Source: Amycolatopsis marina (GTDB lineage: Bacteria; Actinomycetota; Actinomycetes; Mycobacteriales; Pseudonocardiaceae). From it: a DNA stretch of 64,000 nucleotides. Of this stretch, positions 7,846 through 17,940 are shown piece after piece (position 1 is the stretch's first letter; every line of letters starts with the position of its first letter). Where the stretch lies: contig NZ_FOKG01000001.1 of NCBI RefSeq assembly GCF_900111885.1, forward strand, positions 620,001 through 684,000, read 5' to 3'. The translations under genes and the position numbers were made by a program. A model generated the notes under the pieces. That model searched no databases. It was given only the letters and a program-made list of their open reading frames with translations, and was not told the origin of the DNA.

Positions 7846-9234
7846 TCAGGCCTGGTGTTCCCTCGAGACCCGAACCATCTCCGTGCGCTCGACCACCTTG
7901 ACCCGCTCACGGCCCTGCGGCTCGCCGAGTGCGCGCTCGTGGGCGTCCAGCCTGCCCCAGCCTTCCCAGGTGGTGAACGGCACGCCGCGCTCGTCGAGGA
8001 ATTCGAGAATGGCGTCCGGGTCCGGCTGCTTGGCCTCGGCCAGCTCCTCGACGTCCGCGAGCAGGCTGTCGATCGTTTCGGCCGCGTCGCCCTTGGTGTG
8101 CCCGATCAGTCCGACGGGCCCGCGCTTGATCCAGCCGGTGACGTAGATGCCGGGCATCTGCTCCTCGTCCAGGTCGAGCACGCGGCCCGCCTGGTTCGGG
8201 ACGGTGCCGGTGGTGTTGTCGAAGGGGATCTCGGCGAGATTCGAGGACAGGTAGCCGACCGCTCGGTAGACCGCCTGCACGTTCCAGTCGTGGAACTCGC
8301 CGGTGCCGCGCACGTTGCCGTCCCCGGTGAGCTCGGTCCGCTCGGTCCGCAGGCCGGTCACTCCGCTCTCGTGGTCGCCGAGGACCTCCGACGGGGAGTG
8401 GAAGAAGTGCAGGTGCAAGCGTTTGCGCCCGGCGTTGGCGCTGTCGGCGGGGTCGCTGTGGTCGCGAATCGCCCATTCCTGGAGCGTCTTGACGACCATG
8501 TCGACCTGCTTCGAACCGCGGATGGCGGTCATCGAGCCCTCGTCGAACTCGATGTCCTCCGGGTGGACGATCACCTCGACGTTCGGCGAGTGGTCCAGCT
8601 CCCGCAGTTCCATCGGCGTGAACTTGGCCTGCGCGGGTCCGCGCCTGCCGAAGACGTGCACGTCGGTGACCGGGCTGGCCTTCAGGCCCTCGTAGACGTT
8701 CGGCGGGATCTCGGTGGTGAGCAGTTCGTCGGCGGTCTTGGCCAGGATGCGCGCCACGTCCAAAGCGACGTTGCCGACGCCGAGTACGGCGACGCTTGTC
8801 GCGGTCAGCGGCCAGGTCCTCGACACGTCCGGGTGGCCGTCGTACCAGGAGACAAAGTCCGCGGCGCCGTGGCTGCCGGGCAGTTCGATACCCGGGATGT
8901 CCAGCGGCCGGTCGGCGCTGGCGCCGGTGGAGAAGATGATCGCGTCGTAGAACTCGCGCAGATCGTCGAGCTTGATGTCGCTGCCGTAGTCGACGTTGCC
9001 GAGCAGCCGGATGCCCGGGCGGTCGAGCACCTTGTGCAGGGCGTTCACGATGCCCTTGATACGTGGATGGTCGGGTGCGACGCCGTAGCGGATCAGGCCG
9101 AAGGGGGCAGGCATCCGCTCGAACAGGTCGATATTCACCTCGACCCCGGCCTTCTCGGCCTTGTCCAGGATGTCGGCGGCGTAGATGCCGGCCGGACCGG
9201 CCCCGACGATGGCCACACGCAGTCGACGGCTCAT
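7846..9234 (-). CDS. fprA: NADPH-ferredoxin reductase FprA
   Basis: A 462-residue FAD enzyme moving electrons between NADPH and ferredoxins or mycoferritin-type partners. It follows adrenodoxin-reductase architecture. The FAD Rossmann motif is VAIVGAGPAGIYAADIL (residues 7-23). The APFGLIRYGVAPDHP block and the NADP-binding VLGVGNVALDVARIL at mid-chain are next. The C-terminal PGIYVTGWIKRGPVGLIGHT ends with the conserved GWxKRGPxGxIGT-like signature. It is a single gene with an intergenic region shared with pabA. An iron-box-like sequence lies about 50 bases upstream. Confidence 0.93.
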   Translation of the reverse strand: MSRRLRVAIVGAGPAGIYAADILDKAEKAGVEVNIDLFERMPAPFGLIRYGVAPDHPRIKGIVNALHKVLDRPGIRLLGNVDYGSDIKLDDLREFYDAIIFSTGASADRPLDIPGIELPGSHGAADFVSWYDGHPDVSRTWPLTATSVAVLGVGNVALDVARILAKTADELLTTEIPPNVYEGLKASPVTDVHVFGRRGPAQAKFTPMELRELDHSPNVEVIVHPEDIEFDEGSMTAIRGSKQVDMVVKTLQEWAIRDHSDPADSANAGRKRLHLHFFHSPSEVLGDHESGVTGLRTERTELTGDGNVRGTGEFHDWNVQAVYRAVGYLSSNLAEIPFDNTTGTVPNQAGRVLDLDEEQMPGIYVTGWIKRGPVGLIGHTKGDAAETIDSLLADVEELAEAKQPDPDAILEFLDERGVPFTTWEGWGRLDAHERALGEPQGRERVKVVERTEMVRVSREHQA

Positions 9235-9284
9235 GCCCTACCTCTTCACAGTCACGGATCAGGTCCCAACTGTCCACGGTAAAG

Positions 9285-9303
9285 TAAGGTTGCCCTAAGT
9301 TTC
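9285..9303. promoter_or_regulatory. possible IdeR/DtxR iron box upstream of fprA
   Basis: TAAGGTTGCCCTAAGTT aligns with the DtxR/IdeR consensus TTAGGTTAGCCTAACCT at about 12 of 17 positions by eye. It lies 51 bases upstream of the fprA start and about 105 bases upstream of pabA. Regulation of fprA by iron would make sense for a ferredoxin reductase. The match is imperfect, mostly in the right half, so this is a suggestion. Confidence 0.35.
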
Positions 9304-9408
9304 ACTGTGATCTGACGTACCGTCCAATATCTGGGCTTCCCATTGACCTCCACCTAGGTTGAGGTTGTATGGACGGGCTCCAGTGGTGGCACACGCTAAG
9401 GTGAGGGC

Positions 9409-10044
9409 ATGCGCGTGCTCGTCGTCGACAACTACGACAGTTTTGTCTACAACCTGGTCCAGTACCTGGCCCAGCTCGGTGCCGACTGCACCGTCTGGCG
9501 CAACGACGTCGTCGACCTCGACCGCGTGCCGGAGTTCGACGGGGTGCTCGTGTCCCCAGGGCCTGGCACACCGGAACGCGCAGGTCAGAGCATGGACGTG
9601 ATCCGCACGTGTGCCGAGTCCAGCACCCCGATGCTCGGTGTGTGCCTCGGCCACCAGGCGCTCGGTTCGGTCTTCGGGGCCACCGTCGACCGGGCGCACG
9701 AACTACTGCACGGCAAGACCAGTCAGGTGCACCACTCGGGAGCGGGAGTGCTCGCCGGACTGCCGGATCCGTTCACCGCGACCCGTTATCACTCGCTGAC
9801 CGTGCTCCCCGACACGATCCCGGGGGAGTTCGAGATCACCGCGCACACCGAGTCCGGCGTCGTGATGGGTATCCGGCATCGCGAACTGGCGCTGGAAGGC
9901 GTGCAGTTCCACCCCGAGTCCGTCCTCACCCAGGGCGGGCACCGAATGCTGGCCAACTGGATGGCATCGGCGGGCCATGTCGTCGCGCCCACCACGGTGA
10001 ACTCGCTGGAAGCCGCGACGAAGGCGCTGCAGGCCGCTGCCTGA
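9409..10044 (+). CDS. pabA: glutamine amidotransferase subunit (PabA/TrpG)
   Basis: A 211-residue class I glutamine amidotransferase. It releases ammonia from glutamine for 4-amino-4-deoxychorismate (folate) or anthranilate (tryptophan) synthesis with a PabB/TrpE partner. The nucleophile Cys79 lies in GVCLGHQALG and the His168/Glu170 pair in QFHPES; the start MRVLVVDNYDSFVYNLVQYL is typical. The M. tuberculosis gene next to pknB is named trpG; the sequence alone does not decide between the two pathways. An ABC ATPase gene starts two bases after the stop, an arrangement absent from mycobacteria. Confidence 0.92.
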   Translation: MRVLVVDNYDSFVYNLVQYLAQLGADCTVWRNDVVDLDRVPEFDGVLVSPGPGTPERAGQSMDVIRTCAESSTPMLGVCLGHQALGSVFGATVDRAHELLHGKTSQVHHSGAGVLAGLPDPFTATRYHSLTVLPDTIPGEFEITAHTESGVVMGIRHRELALEGVQFHPESVLTQGGHRMLANWMASAGHVVAPTTVNSLEAATKALQAAA

Positions 10045-10046
10045 CC

Positions 10047-10889
10047 GTGCTGCGGCTGCGGGGAGTCAGCAAGCGCTACGGCCGTGGCGCGGTCGTGCTC
10101 GACAGGGTCGACCTCACACTGGCCGAGGGCCAGGTCGTGGGTCTGCTCGGAGGCAACGGTTCCGGGAAATCGACATTGCTGCGGATACTCGCCGGGCTGT
10201 CGGCACCCACCTCCGGCGCCATCACCGGACCGGTGCTGCGCGGTGCCGTCGGGTACCTTCCCGATCGCTTTCCCGCCGCGACGAGGATGACCGTGCGGTC
10301 CTATCTGCGGCACCTCGCGCGGATCAGCGGTGTGCCCGCTTCCGTCGCGGACCGACGCGGCGAGAAGTTGCTGGACCGGCTCGCCCTGGTCGGTGGACCC
10401 TCGACGCCGCTGCGCGAACTGTCCAAGGGCAACGCGCAGAAGGTCGGTCTCGTCCAGGCCGTGTTGCACGAGCCGAGACTGGTCCTGCTGGACGAGCCGT
10501 TCTCCGGCCTCGATGTCTCCGCTCATCACGTGGTCGGGGAGCTCATCGCCGCGACAGCGGGCCGAGGTGGTTGCGTCGTGTTCACCGAGCACCGGTCGGC
10601 TGTCGCCGCGGAGTACGCCGACGTCCTGTACCAGGTCAGCGGGAGGACACTGGCACCGTTCACGGCACCGGAGCCCGCCTGTCCACGGGTTCGGATCGTG
10701 CTGGCCACCGCCCTTGCCGACGAGTGGACCGCTGAGCCGGGGGTGCTCGATGTGACCGAGCGCGAAGGGCTCGTGGAACTCGTCGTCGACTCGGCACGCT
10801 GTGACGAGACTTTGCTGCTGGCGTTGCGCAGGGGGAACTCGGTGCGCGTGGTCGAGCCGCTGGAGGTGGGCGAGTCTTGCTCGCGCTGA
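10047..10889 (+). CDS. ABC transporter ATP-binding protein
   Basis: A 280-residue ABC ATPase. Walker A is GGNGSGKST (35-43), the signature loop is LSKGNAQKV, and Walker B is LVLLDEPFSGLD. The LSKGN variant and short length fit export-type systems such as CcmA/DRR-like ABC-2 transporters. It starts with GTG two bases after pabA and overlaps the following membrane gene by 13 bases, so ATPase and permease are made together. About 70 residues after the nucleotide domain have no clear family. Substrate unknown. Confidence 0.88.
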   Translation: MLRLRGVSKRYGRGAVVLDRVDLTLAEGQVVGLLGGNGSGKSTLLRILAGLSAPTSGAITGPVLRGAVGYLPDRFPAATRMTVRSYLRHLARISGVPASVADRRGEKLLDRLALVGGPSTPLRELSKGNAQKVGLVQAVLHEPRLVLLDEPFSGLDVSAHHVVGELIAATAGRGGCVVFTEHRSAVAAEYADVLYQVSGRTLAPFTAPEPACPRVRIVLATALADEWTAEPGVLDVTEREGLVELVVDSARCDETLLLALRRGNSVRVVEPLEVGESCSR

Positions 10890-11521
10890 CCCGCTACCAG
10901 CTCGCCGTGCTCGGGCACTCCCAGCGCTACCTGCCACCGACTCTGGTCTACCTGGCGTCCGTCGGCATCGTGTTCAACCATGGGTCGGCCCCGGTCGTTC
11001 CGGAGTTCGCCGTCACCGCGGGTGCGCTCTGTGCCGTCGCCTGCTGGCTGACAGTCGCGCTGGTGGACGCGGAGGACCCGATTCAGCGACTGGTCACCAA
11101 GAGCCACACGCGCCGCCGCGGCGCGGTCCCGCTGGCCGTCGCCTGCTCCGTGCTGATCTGCTGTGCGGCACTCACGACAGCCGTGGTGCTCTGGGTGCTG
11201 TGGCGGCGTGAGTCGGTCGAGGCCGGGTCGCTGGGCTTCGGCGTGCTGGCCCAGTCGGCCTGCTCCTGTCTCGGAGTGGCGATCGGGCTGGCATGCTCGC
11301 GGCTGCTCGTTCCCCGGATCGGCTACAGCGTGCTGATCGCGGTGTTCGCCCTGCTGGCCGTGCTGTTCGTCCGACCGATACCGCTGGTCAACCCGATGCT
11401 CCGGGCGATGGGTTCGAACGAGAACCTCAGCACCGCCGTCCCGCTCGGCGCGGCCGCGAGTGCTCTGGCACTGGCCCTCACGATCCTGCTGGTCACCGCG
11501 GTCTCCGCCCGTCGCAGCTGA
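10877..11521 (+). CDS. membrane protein, probable ABC permease partner
   Basis: A 214-residue membrane protein with about six hydrophobic segments (around residues 20-38, 44-62, 86-108, 118-136, 143-160 and 187-207). No known permease motif stands out. It is paired with the ABC ATPase through a 13-base overlap (TTG start at 10877 inside that gene), and it ends just before a family A palindrome. The pair most likely forms a small exporter. The TTG start is forced by the frame; no better in-frame start is nearby. Confidence 0.7.
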   Translation: MLALTRYQLAVLGHSQRYLPPTLVYLASVGIVFNHGSAPVVPEFAVTAGALCAVACWLTVALVDAEDPIQRLVTKSHTRRRGAVPLAVACSVLICCAALTTAVVLWVLWRRESVEAGSLGFGVLAQSACSCLGVAIGLACSRLLVPRIGYSVLIAVFALLAVLFVRPIPLVNPMLRAMGSNENLSTAVPLGAAASALALALTILLVTAVSARRS

Positions 11522-11530
11522 ACACATCCC

Positions 11531-11564
11531 CCCGCCGAGAATTCGTCGATGAATTCCCGGCGGG
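11531..11564. terminator. family A palindrome, copy 1
   Basis: Arms CCCGCCGAGAATTC and GAATTCCCGGCGGG (one mismatch) flank GTCGAT. It lies in the 54-base gap between the convergent permease and pknB genes and can act as a bidirectional terminator. The central AATTCGTCGATGAATT matches the core shared with four other elements in the window. Confidence 0.75.
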
Positions 11565-11575
11565 AGCTGGTGCGA

Positions 11576-13564
11576 TCAGTTGTTGCCGCCTCCGCCCGGG
11601 AGACCGGGCAGGCCGTTCTCCGAGGACTCCGTGGAGCCGTCCTGCTCGCCGATGACGAACGTGATGTCCTGATCCTTGGTGATCTTGCTGCCTGCCGACG
11701 GGTTGGTGCTCGTCACCCGGCCGACCTGGTCGGAGTCGGAGACTTCCTCGGTCTCGACGGTCTTGTTGCCGGACCAGCCCAGCTCCTGCAGCTCGGTCGT
11801 CGCCTGGTCCTCGGTCATCCCGGTCAGGTCCGGCATGTCGATCTGCTGCTGGGAGCCGTTGGAGACATCCAGGGTGATGGTGCTGCCCGGGGCGGCCTTG
11901 GCGCCGTTGGGCTGCTGGCGCACCACGATGCCCTCGGGCTGTTCGTCGTCGACGTCGTTGCGCTTCACGTCGAAGCCCGCGTTCTTCAGCGCGGCACTGG
12001 CTTCCTCGAAGGTCTTGCCCTCGTAGTTCGGGACGTCCACCAGGTCCTGGGACTTGCCAACGGTGATGGTGACGCTGCCGCCCTGCTCGATCTTGGAGTT
12101 CGCCTCCGGGGTCTGCCCGATCACCTTGCCGATCAGGTTCTCGTCCGTGACCTCTTCCTCGTTGACCGTGGGGTCCAGCAGCAGTCCCTGCTCGTTGAGC
12201 AGCGTCTCCGCCTCCTCGCGGGTCTTGCCGTCGAGGAGCGGCACGGCCACCTCCTTCGGCTCCGCGCCGATGGACAGGGTGATCTCCGTGGATGTCGGTA
12301 CGGTCGTACCGACCTTGGGATCGACCGCGAACACCTTGCCGATGTCATCGGGATCGCAGGGTGGTGTCTCGCCCTCGGGCACCGCGTGGCACGGGACCAT
12401 TTTCGGGTCTCCGAAGGCGGTGAAGCCCTCGTTGCGCAGCCGATCCTCGGCCTGCGTCTGCGGCTGGCCGAGAACATTGGGAATCGGGGCCTCTTCGGCC
12501 GGGCCCTTGAACAAGCCGCTGAGCCACATCACGAACGCGATCAGGGCGACCGCGAGGACCACCAGCGCCGCGATGAGCCAGTTGCGCTTCCTGCGCCTGC
12601 GCCGTTCCGCTTCCTCGTCGTACTCCGCCCCGTCGTAGTCGTCGTAGGCGTCCGGCTGCCTGCGGCCGGCGTTCATCACCTGGGTGCGCTCGTCGTCGCT
12701 CATCACCATCGGCGCGGAGGGCCGCTGGCCGGACAGGGTCCGCACCAGGTCGGACCGCATCTCGGCGGACGACTGATACCGGTTCGCCGGTCCCTTCGCC
12801 AGTGCCTTGAGCACCACGGCGTCCAACTCGGGGGACACGGCGGGGTTCGCGACGGAAGGAGCCTGCGGGTCCTCCCGCACATGCTGGTAAGCGACGGCGA
12901 CGGGTGAGTCGCCGGTGAACGGCGGCTCACCGGTGACGAGTTCGTACAGCACACAGCCCGCGGCGTAGACGTCACTGCGGGCGTCCACCGACTCGCCCCT
13001 GGCCTGCTCGGGCGAGAGGTACTGCGCGGTGCCGATCACGGCCGCGGTCTGCGTCATCGCCGACTGGCCGTCATGGATGGCGCGGGCGATGCCGAAGTCC
13101 ATCACCTTGACGGCGCCGTTCTTCGTGATCATCACGTTGGCCGGCTTGACATCCCGGTGCACGATGCCGTGCCGGTGGGAGAAGTCCAGCGCCGCGCAGA
13201 CGTCCGCCATGACCTCCATGGCGCGCTTCTGCGTCATCGGACCCTCGGTCTTGACGATGTCGCGCAGGGTCCGGCCCTCGACGAACTCCATCACGATGTA
13301 GGGGAGCGGACCGTACTCGGTCTCCGTCTCGCCCGTGTCGTACACCGCGACGATCGCCGGGTGGTTCAGGGCCGCCGCGTTCTGCGCCTCGCGCCGGAAC
13401 CGCTCCTGGAACTGGGGATCCCGCGCCAGGTCGGCGCGCAGGATCTTGATGGCCACCTCGCGGCCCAACCGGACGTCGTGTCCGTGGTGCACCTCGGACA
13501 TGCCGCCGTAGCCGAGCGTGTCGCCCAGCTCGTAGCGATTTGAGAGCAATCGGGGTGCGCTCAT
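11576..13564 (-). CDS. pknB: Ser/Thr protein kinase PknB with PASTA sensor
   Basis: A 662-residue membrane receptor kinase controlling cell-wall synthesis and division. The cytosolic kinase has the P-loop GYGGMSEV, Lys40 in VAIKIL, catalytic Asp138 in HRDVKPANV, the DFG motif and a Thr-containing activation loop ([13 protein letters not shown]). A membrane helix follows at about 328-350, then four extracytoplasmic PASTA repeats that bind muropeptide/lipid II. The first PASTA carries an extra loop bounded by Cys392 and Cys403. The chain ends in a Gly/Asn-rich tail. The start [11 protein letters not shown] overlaps the pknA stop (ATGA). Length is slightly above the 626 residues of the mycobacterial protein. 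Confidence 0.96.
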   Translation of the reverse strand: MSAPRLLSNRYELGDTLGYGGMSEVHHGHDVRLGREVAIKILRADLARDPQFQERFRREAQNAAALNHPAIVAVYDTGETETEYGPLPYIVMEFVEGRTLRDIVKTEGPMTQKRAMEVMADVCAALDFSHRHGIVHRDVKPANVMITKNGAVKVMDFGIARAIHDGQSAMTQTAAVIGTAQYLSPEQARGESVDARSDVYAAGCVLYELVTGEPPFTGDSPVAVAYQHVREDPQAPSVANPAVSPELDAVVLKALAKGPANRYQSSAEMRSDLVRTLSGQRPSAPMVMSDDERTQVMNAGRRQPDAYDDYDGAEYDEEAERRRRRKRNWLIAALVVLAVALIAFVMWLSGLFKGPAEEAPIPNVLGQPQTQAEDRLRNEGFTAFGDPKMVPCHAVPEGETPPCDPDDIGKVFAVDPKVGTTVPTSTEITLSIGAEPKEVAVPLLDGKTREEAETLLNEQGLLLDPTVNEEEVTDENLIGKVIGQTPEANSKIEQGGSVTITVGKSQDLVDVPNYEGKTFEEASAALKNAGFDVKRNDVDDEQPEGIVVRQQPNGAKAAPGSTITLDVSNGSQQQIDMPDLTGMTEDQATTELQELGWSGNKTVETEEVSDSDQVGRVTSTNPSAGSKITKDQDITFVIGEQDGSTESSENGLPGLPGGGGNN

Positions 13565-14985
13565 CGATCCGTGCCGTCCTGTCCCGTCCACAGTGTGCCC
13601 ATCATGCCTTGTGTGCCGTCGTTATCCGGTGAATGCCGCCCGTGTCCCGGCCGGTCGTTCCCATAGGAAGAGGTGCCCTTCGCGTCTCCGAGGGGCAGAC
13701 GATCGGGTGAGTTCGCGGCTGGGCGCGCCGACGTCCGCAGTAACCCTGCGGGCACCTGCTGTTCCGTCGGATCACCCTGCTCCCGCGTTACGGAGTCACG
13801 GAGGTCGCGCCCGGTGCCCGGCCCGCTGTCGTCATCGGGTCGCATCAGGCGGGGCAGCAACAACGCGAGCCCCACGATCAGCACCACCATGACGAGCGCG
13901 AGCAGGACCCACAGCGCTGTGTGGTTGCGCTGGCGCGCCTGCGGTACCGGACCGACGCCGGTGACCAGGTGCGGATGCGGTGCGGCGCCTGCGGGCGGGG
14001 ACACCGGGTGCATGGCCGGGTGGGAGCCCGGCCCGACCGGCGTCTGGCCGGTCATCGGTCCCTGCGCCCCGGTCTGCGCCGACCCCGCGTACCCGGCGTT
14101 CACGAGTCCTGCGGGCGCGGGCAACGGATGTCCGGCGCGAACCATGGCGACGGCGTGCGCGAACTCACCGCCGCTGGCGTAGCGCCTGCGCGGGTCTTTC
14201 ACCATCGTCGCCTCGATAACCGCCCGTGCGTACGGCGGCACGTCCGGCGGTAGCGGCGGCGGAAGGTCGCGGATGTGCATCATCGCCACGGTCACCGCGT
14301 TCTCGGACAGAAAGGGGCGGTGACCCATCAGGCACTCGTACCCGCAGACGGCCAGCGAGTAGACATCGCTCGCGGGCTCGGCGTCGTGGCCGAGTGCCTG
14401 CTCCGGCGCGATGTAGTGCGCCGTGCCCATCACCATGCCGGAGCGTGTGACGGGGGCGGCGTCGGCGGCCTTGGCGATGCCGAAGTCGGTCAGCTTCACC
14501 TGACCGGCCGGGGTGACCAGGATGTTGCCCGGTTTCACGTCCCGGTGCACCAGCCCACGTTCGTGCGCCGCCTGCAGCGCGTGGCCTGCCTGTTCGAGGA
14601 TGTCGAGTGTGCGCTCCGCCGAGATGCGCCGCTCCCGGGCCAGGATGCCGGCCAGCGGCTCGCCCTCGACCAGCTCCATCACCAGGTAGGCGATGTGCTG
14701 CGGCTCGGTCTTGCTCTCGGCGCTGTGGGTGCCCGGCTCCACGGTCTCGCCGTAGTCGTGCACCGCCGCGATCCCGTGATGGTTCAGCGAGGCGGTGGTC
14801 CGCGCCTCGGTACGGAAGCGGTGCAGGAACTCGGCGTCGCCGGACAGTTCGGCCTTGAGGATCTTGACGGCCACCGTGCGGTCGAGCCGGGTGTCGTTGG
14901 ATTCCCAGACCTCGCCCATACCGCCGACGGCTATCCGGCTGGTCAACCGGTAGCGATCGGCGAGCAGCTGTCCGGACGCGAGCAT
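13561..14985 (-). CDS. pknA: Ser/Thr protein kinase PknA
   Basis: A 474-residue membrane kinase that regulates cell shape and division with PknB. Kinase features: glycine loop AVGGMGEV, Lys41 in VAVKIL, Asp149 in [13 protein letters not shown] in LTDFGIAK, and the [12 protein letters not shown] loop. A Pro/Gly-rich linker leads to one membrane helix ([21 protein letters not shown]). A short external tail without PASTA repeats follows, as in mycobacteria. I took the ATG at 14985, four bases after the pbpA stop; an ATG at 15012 would add nine residues and overlap pbpA. The stop overlaps the pknB start. Confidence 0.95.
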   Translation of the reverse strand: MLASGQLLADRYRLTSRIAVGGMGEVWESNDTRLDRTVAVKILKAELSGDAEFLHRFRTEARTTASLNHHGIAAVHDYGETVEPGTHSAESKTEPQHIAYLVMELVEGEPLAGILARERRISAERTLDILEQAGHALQAAHERGLVHRDVKPGNILVTPAGQVKLTDFGIAKAADAAPVTRSGMVMGTAHYIAPEQALGHDAEPASDVYSLAVCGYECLMGHRPFLSENAVTVAMMHIRDLPPPLPPDVPPYARAVIEATMVKDPRRRYASGGEFAHAVAMVRAGHPLPAPAGLVNAGYAGSAQTGAQGPMTGQTPVGPGSHPAMHPVSPPAGAAPHPHLVTGVGPVPQARQRNHTALWVLLALVMVVLIVGLALLLPRLMRPDDDSGPGTGRDLRDSVTREQGDPTEQQVPAGLLRTSARPAANSPDRLPLGDAKGTSSYGNDRPGHGRHSPDNDGTQGMMGTLWTGQDGTDR

Positions 14986-14989
14986 CTGC

Positions 14990-16459
14990 CTACCCACCCC
15001 CGAGCGCGGCATTGATCGTGGACCGGCCGATCGAGGCCGCGACGGAGCCGCCGGTGGCGGCGAGACCGCGGTTGCCGCCGGATTCCACGATCACCGCGAC
15101 GGCGACCTTCGGGTCCTTGGCCGGGGCGAAAGCCGTGTACCAGGCATGCGGCGGCGTCTCCTTCGGAGCGGTGCCGTGTTCGGCGGTACCGGTCTTGGAC
15201 GCGATCTCCAGGCCCTCGCGTTTGCCGCCACCCTTGGTGTTGTTCTCCGAGGCGATCATCATGTCGCGGAGGATGGTGGCGTGCTCCTGCGACATCGCGG
15301 CTTCGCCGGTCAGCTCCTCCGGGTCGAAGGACTCGATGTCGGACAGATCCGCGGCGATGTAGGAGTCCACCAGATTGGGTTTCATCGGCACGCCGCCGTT
15401 GGCGACGGTCGAGGACAGCAGCGCGACCTGCATCGGCGTCAGCCGGACGTCGCGCTGGCCGATCCCGCTCTGGTAGAGCTCCGGATCGCCGGGCAGGTCA
15501 CCGAGCGCGGAGGGGGCGACGCGCAGCGGTACCCGGAGATCGGTCATCCCGATGCCGAACTTGGCCGCGGCCGCACGCAGCTTCTCGGCGCCGAGGTCGG
15601 CCGCTATCTCGGCGAACGCCGTGTTGCAGGAGTAGGCGAGCGCGTCCGCGAGGGTGTCACCGGGGCACGGCTGGTGCCCGAAGTTCTCCAGGTCGCCCAC
15701 CCCGCCGGGCAGGTCGACCTCGGCGGCTTTGGTGACCTTGCTGTCCGCGGTCATCCCGTTTTCCAGCGCGGCAGCGGTGACCACCAGCTTGAAGGTCGAA
15801 CCGGGCGGGTAGGTCTCGGAGATTGACTGGTTGAGGATCGGATTCGCCTCGTCCTCGGTGTACTTGGTCCAGGCTTCTTCCTGCACCTCCGAATCGTGGG
15901 AGGCGAGCTCGCTCGGGTCGTAGGACGGGGTGGAGACCATGCCGAGGATGTCGCCGGTCTTCGGATCCAGCGCCACAACGGCACCCTGGTAGCCGTTGTC
16001 CACCATGGCCTTGTACGCCGCTTCCTGCACCTTGGGCAGCACGGTGACCCGCACGTTCCCGCCGCGCAGATCGCGCCCGGTGATCATGTCCGAGAGCCTG
16101 CGGACGAACAGCCGCGGGTCGGAACCGTTGAGAATCTCGTCGGAGACGCGTTCGAGCCCGTACGCGCCGTACCGGATCGAGTAGTACCCCGTCACCGGCG
16201 CGTACACCGGTCCGTTCGGGTAGGTCCTGATGAAGTTGTACTTGTCGTCCGAGGGCTTGACCCCCGCGAGGATCTGGCCGCTCTCCGCGGAGACGATCTG
16301 GCCCCGCTGGCGCGAGTACTCATCCAGCAGCACTCGCTGGTTGCGGCTGTCCGCGCGGTAGTCGTCCGCCTTCACCACCTGGATGTAGGTCGCGTTGACG
16401 AGCAACAGCGTGACCATGACCAGCATGGCGACGCCGACCTTGCGAAGTGGTGTGTTCAC
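14990..16459 (-). CDS. pbpA: penicillin-binding protein PbpA (class B PBP, transpeptidase)
   Basis: A 489-residue monofunctional DD-transpeptidase that cross-links peptidoglycan in polar growth and division. An N-terminal membrane helix ([19 protein letters not shown]) anchors it. A dimerisation domain is followed by the transpeptidase with active-site Ser221 in PPGSTFKL, the SxN motif in YSCN, and KTGTAEHG near the C-terminus. GTG start overlapping the rodA stop (GTGA). It pairs with the RodA polymerase encoded just upstream, and PknB phosphorylates the mycobacterial protein. Confidence 0.95.
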   Translation of the reverse strand: MNTPLRKVGVAMLVMVTLLLVNATYIQVVKADDYRADSRNQRVLLDEYSRQRGQIVSAESGQILAGVKPSDDKYNFIRTYPNGPVYAPVTGYYSIRYGAYGLERVSDEILNGSDPRLFVRRLSDMITGRDLRGGNVRVTVLPKVQEAAYKAMVDNGYQGAVVALDPKTGDILGMVSTPSYDPSELASHDSEVQEEAWTKYTEDEANPILNQSISETYPPGSTFKLVVTAAALENGMTADSKVTKAAEVDLPGGVGDLENFGHQPCPGDTLADALAYSCNTAFAEIAADLGAEKLRAAAAKFGIGMTDLRVPLRVAPSALGDLPGDPELYQSGIGQRDVRLTPMQVALLSSTVANGGVPMKPNLVDSYIAADLSDIESFDPEELTGEAAMSQEHATILRDMMIASENNTKGGGKREGLEIASKTGTAEHGTAPKETPPHAWYTAFAPAKDPKVAVAVIVESGGNRGLAATGGSVAASIGRSTINAALGGG

Positions 16460-17940
16460 TGTGCCCCCTCGTACCCGCCACCAGCACCGCCCGCACCCTG
16501 CGGCCGTTGCACCATCACGGTGTGCGCCTCCGCCAGCGGCGCCTGCTGCTGCGGGCGTGGCTTGGGCGGGGCCTGCGGGCGTCTCGCGGCATCGGAGATA
16601 CGCAGCAGGAGGGCGACCAGAATGTAGTTCGCCAGCAGCGAGGAGCCGCCGTAGGACAGGAAAGGCGTGGTGACACCGGTCATCGGGATCAGCTTCGTGA
16701 CCCCGCCGACGATGACGAAAACCTGCATGATGATCGTGAACGAAAGGCCGCCGCCGAGCAGCTTGCCGAAGGTGTCGCGCACCGCGAGGGCACTGCGCAT
16801 TCCCCGCATCGCCAGCAGCAGGTAGATCATCAGGATCGCGCTGAGCCCGACGAAGCCCAGTTCCTCACCGAGCGCCGAGGTGATGAAGTCCGTGTTGGCC
16901 GCGGGCACGATGTCCGGCCTGCCCGCGCCGAGGCCGGTGCCACCCAGTCCGCCGGTACCGAGTCCGAACAGGCCCTGCGCGATCTGGTAGCCGCCACCCG
17001 CGTCGTAGTAGGTCTCCAGCGGATCGAGCCAGTTCGCGACGCGCTGCTGCACGTGCGTGAACAGGTTGTAGGCGATGATGCAGCCCGCGAAGAACAGGCC
17101 CAGCCCGACGACCACCCAGATGATCCGCTCGGTCGCGACGTACAGCATCACCAGCACGACGCCGAAGAACAGCAGCGACGTGCCGAGGTCCTTCTCGAAC
17201 ACGAGGATGCCGAGGCAGGCAACCGCCGCGATCAGAATCGGGCCGAGGTCCCGCGCACGTGGAAGCTCGACGCCGAGCACCCGCTTGCCCGCCGCCATGA
17301 ACAGATCCCGCTTCGAAACCAGGAACGAGGCGAAGAAGATCATCAGCAGGATCTTCGCGAACTCGGAGGGCTGAATGGAGAAGCCGGGCAGTTTCAGCCA
17401 GACCTTGGCGCCGTTCACCTCGGACAACGAGCTCGGCAGCAGCGCGGGCAGCGCGAGTGCGATGATCCCGATCAGGCCGAACGTGTAGGCGTACCGGGTC
17501 AGCGTCCGGTGGTCGGAGACCACGATCAGCACCCCGAGGAACAGGGCGAGCGCGACGACGGTGAACAGCACCTGCCGCGGTGCGCTTGCCGTGTAGTCCG
17601 GGTCGTTCACGGCCTCCGCGAGATCGATCCGATAGATCATCACCAGGCCGAGACCGTTGAGCAGCGCCACGCACGGCAGGATCAGCGGGTCGGCGTAGGG
17701 CGCCCACCGCCGGACGGCGAGGTGCGCGACCGCGAAGATCGTCAGGTACGCCATGCCATACCAGAGCAGCGACCACGAGAGTTCCTGCTCCTGGTTGGCC
17801 TGCACCAGGATGAACGCGCTGGTCACGATGAACGCGGCGAAGGCCAGCAGCAGTAGTTCGGTGCCCCGCCGGGTCGGCAGTTCTCGTGGGGGGTTGGTGG
17901 CGTACTGGCTGGACTGCGGTGTCGAAATGGGTTGGCCCAT
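16456..17940 (-). CDS. rodA: peptidoglycan polymerase RodA (SEDS family)
   Basis: A 494-residue polytopic SEDS glycosyltransferase that polymerises lipid II. About ten to twelve membrane helices are visible. Family motifs include KVWLKLPGFSIQPSEFAKI with the QPSE signature and the loop carrying the essential Asp (WLDPLETYYDAGGGYQIAQG). The region FITSALGEELGFVG and the C-terminal MTGVTTPFLSYGGSSLLANY are also typical. The cytosolic tail is Pro/Gln-rich. The start shares one base with the pstP stop (TGATG). It works with the class B PBP encoded immediately downstream. Confidence 0.95.
   Translation of the reverse strand: MGQPISTPQSSQYATNPPRELPTRRGTELLLLAFAAFIVTSAFILVQANQEQELSWSLLWYGMAYLTIFAVAHLAVRRWAPYADPLILPCVALLNGLGLVMIYRIDLAEAVNDPDYTASAPRQVLFTVVALALFLGVLIVVSDHRTLTRYAYTFGLIGIIALALPALLPSSLSEVNGAKVWLKLPGFSIQPSEFAKILLMIFFASFLVSKRDLFMAAGKRVLGVELPRARDLGPILIAAVACLGILVFEKDLGTSLLFFGVVLVMLYVATERIIWVVVGLGLFFAGCIIAYNLFTHVQQRVANWLDPLETYYDAGGGYQIAQGLFGLGTGGLGGTGLGAGRPDIVPAANTDFITSALGEELGFVGLSAILMIYLLLAMRGMRSALAVRDTFGKLLGGGLSFTIIMQVFVIVGGVTKLIPMTGVTTPFLSYGGSSLLANYILVALLLRISDAARRPQAPPKPRPQQQAPLAEAHTVMVQRPQGAGGAGGGYEGAQ

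Noticed and set aside
7855..9282. 475-codon frame antisense to fprA
   Set aside because: The - strand encodes a full FprA with all FAD and NADP motifs; the antisense frame has no recognisable domain and is a mirror of its codon bias.
9339..9371. Sigma-70 type promoter TTGACC ... TGTATG upstream of pabA
   Set aside because: The -35 is good but the -10 matches at only about three of six positions; too weak to list.
11549..12907. 452-codon frame antisense to pknB
   Set aside because: Antisense to PASTA and kinase regions; Leu/Gly/Val-rich shadow. Its start lies in a family A palindrome, not a ribosome site.
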